Source: Planctomycetaceae bacterium (GTDB lineage: Bacteria; Planctomycetota; Planctomycetia; Pirellulales; Thermoguttaceae). Taken from it: DNA of 6,279 bases. A program made the position numbers and the translations under genes. Below are positions 5,220 to 6,279 of the stretch, piece after piece. Where the stretch lies: contig JAITQV010000097.1 in NCBI GenBank assembly GCA_031288765.1, forward strand, positions 1 to 6,279, read 5' to 3'. The notes below the pieces were generated by a model, which saw only the letters and a program-made list of their open reading frames with translations, was not told the origin of the DNA and searched no databases. Position 1 is the first letter of the stretch, and the number at the start of each line of letters is the position of its first letter.

Positions 5220-6017
5220 ATGACTAAAATTACATTACCGAAAATCAAAGCGCTGAAACAGGAAGGTCGTAAGATTGTCGCATTGACGGTTTACGATTAT
5301 CCGAGCGCCCGTTTGCTGGATGACGCCGGAATTGATTTGCTGCTTGTCGGCGACAGTTTGGGGAATGTTGTTCAGGGTAAAACAACAACTCTTTCCGTAA
5401 CTCTCGACGAAATTATTTACCATGCGGAAATGGTTGTTCGCGGAGTACAACAGTCGTTTGTTGTTGTTGATATTCCGTTTCCGTTTTGCCAACTTGGTGC
5501 GGCGGAGGCGGTTCGTGCGGCAGCGAGAATTATTAAGGAAACTTTGGCGGATGCGGTAAAATTTGAAGGCGGAGAAAATCGCGCCTCCACAATTGCCGCG
5601 CTGGTTGATGCCGGAATTCCGGTTCTGGGACATTGCGGGCTTCGTCCTCAGGAAATCCGCCAGACTGGTGGTTATTTCGTGCAACGGGAAAGTGCTCGGG
5701 AACAATTGTTACGGGATATTACGGCGGTTGAAAAAGCCGGAGCGTTCGCTGTTGTGTTGGAGTGTCTTGAAACGGCACTGGCAAAGGAAGCAACGAATTT
5801 GTTGAAAATTCCGACAATTGGAATTGGAGCCGGTCCTTTTTGTGACGGTCAGGTGTTGGTGTTTCATGATTTTCTCGGTTACAAACCCGAACAAAATCGA
5901 AATCCAAAATATGTAAGACAATATGCCGACCTGCGGCTAACGATTTTCGCTGCGGCAAGAAATTATGCCGAAGATGTCCGCCAATCCATATTTCCCGGAA
6001 AAGAACATTCGTTCTGA
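5220..6017 (+). CDS. panB: 3-methyl-2-oxobutanoate hydroxymethyltransferase PanB
   Basis: 265 residues, almost the same length as E. coli PanB (264). It transfers a hydroxymethyl group from 5,10-methylenetetrahydrofolate to 3-methyl-2-oxobutanoate, giving ketopantoate, the first step to pantothenate and coenzyme A; a cytoplasmic (beta/alpha)8 barrel forming decamers in known cases. Visible signatures: VGDSLG with the metal ligand D45, VVVDIPF with metal ligand D84, VKFEGG (K114, E116), GHCGLRPQ (H138), VLE with catalytic E181, GIGAG (201-205), CDGQVLV (208-214) and the C-terminal FPGKEHSF. All key residues are present, so it should be active. The ATG at 5220 matches the family start; a TTG two codons earlier is less likely. 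No clear Shine-Dalgarno is seen. No panC or panD lies within the 262 bases that follow, so it appears as a single-gene unit here. Confidence 0.97.
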   Translation: MTKITLPKIKALKQEGRKIVALTVYDYPSARLLDDAGIDLLLVGDSLGNVVQGKTTTLSVTLDEIIYHAEMVVRGVQQSFVVVDIPFPFCQLGAAEAVRAAARIIKETLADAVKFEGGENRASTIAALVDAGIPVLGHCGLRPQEIRQTGGYFVQRESAREQLLRDITAVEKAGAFAVVLECLETALAKEATNLLKIPTIGIGAGPFCDGQVLVFHDFLGYKPEQNRNPKYVRQYADLRLTIFAAARNYAEDVRQSIFPGKEHSF

Positions 6018-6057
6018 ATATCCGGCGGTTGGCATGCTCTGCAAATGGATTTTAACT

Positions 6058-6113
6058 GTTGAATACACGAAATACTCGGAAATAATCTGCGAACATCTGC
6101 GTCCTCTGCGGAC
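6058..6113. repeat. Degenerate intergenic direct repeats (TACACGAAATACTCGGAAA / ATCTGCG words)
   Basis: ACACGAAATACTCGGAAATA is followed by three related words ATCTGCGAAC, ATCTGCGTCC and TCTGCGGAC. This resembles dispersed intergenic filler of the same kind as 569-597. No function is assigned. Confidence 0.35.
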
Positions 6114-6132
6114 AGTTTTTCGCGTAACTGTC
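6111..6132 (+). terminator. Possible panB terminator hairpin
   Basis: GACAGTT (6111-6117) pairs perfectly with AACTGTC (6126-6132), 7 bp with an 8-base loop. It sits 94 bases after the panB stop. No clean T-run follows (TATTTAAAAA), so it is a weak or factor-dependent terminator at best. Confidence 0.3.
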
Positions 6133-6149
6133 TATTTAAAAATTGATCT

Positions 6150-6177
6150 TTGCGTACATTGGTTTAGTTGTTATAAT
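6150..6177 (+). promoter_or_regulatory. Promoter-like sequence pointing out of the right edge
   Basis: TTGCGT (6150-6155), 16-base spacer, perfect TATAAT (6172-6177). Downstream an ATG at 6188 opens only 13 codons before a stop at 6227-6229, so the gene served, if any, lies beyond the window. Confidence 0.35.
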
Positions 6178-6279
6178 ATTTTTAATGAATACACAACCTC
6201 CTAAGAATTGTTTTCATACCGAATAATATCTCAAGCAACTAACATACGAACCTCACACATTACGCGACTATTTTTAATT

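Noticed and set aside
1..6279. tRNA or rRNA genes
   Set aside because: No T-arm GTTCRA context with a matching acceptor stem and no rRNA core motif was found by eye on either strand.

Overview
The window most likely comes from a member of the Planctomycetota or a close PVC relative with a fairly AT-rich genome. The strongest evidence is a DUF1559-type pseudopilin with the hallmark GFTLVE leader junction and the AREAARRMQC stretch, a family greatly expanded in planctomycetes. Coding density is low. There are four convincing genes (nikR, an uncharacterised nuclease-like gene, the pseudopilin gene and panB), separated by long AT-rich spacers that hold repeats, hairpins and promoters. The species cannot be told from this sequence.

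Layout. 1-310 is a GC-richer (about 51%), hairpin-dense block with no gene I can identify; composition falls to about 34% right after it. 621-799 is a tandem array of eight 21-bp units that fold into serial 7-bp hairpins. On the minus strand follow nikR (1110-1526, nickel-responsive repressor) and, upstream of it, a 304-residue protein resembling Mrr/PD-(D/E)XK nuclease-like proteins with paired cysteines (1672-2586). The latter is driven by a textbook promoter at 2644-2673. A strong terminator at 3005-3043 closes the pseudopilin gene (3061-4341, minus). Upstream of that gene lies a 450-base leader with a second perfect-consensus promoter at 4797-4824, six hairpins and a terminator-like U-tract. 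I read this leader as a candidate structured non-coding RNA or cis-regulatory leader. After an intergenic nested inverted repeat (4978-5114) comes panB on the plus strand (5220-6017, pantothenate pathway). The window ends with intergenic direct repeats and a promoter-like sequence pointing out of the right edge.

How the parts fit together. The four genes do not form one pathway. nikR has no nickel transporter or hydrogenase/urease gene next to it here, so its targets lie elsewhere, although the direct repeats before its start suggest self-control. panB appears as a single-gene unit. The nuclease-like gene and nikR may share a transcript across a 145-base gap.

The most interesting parts are non-coding: (1) the 21-bp array, whose copies differ at paired positions in ways that keep pairing; (2) the promoter-hairpins-U-tract leader before the pseudopilin gene, where G-U pairs favour the minus strand; (3) alternative, mutually exclusive hairpins inside the unusual hydrophobic leader codons of the pseudopilin. 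These are readings by eye; none was folded by software or searched against a database.
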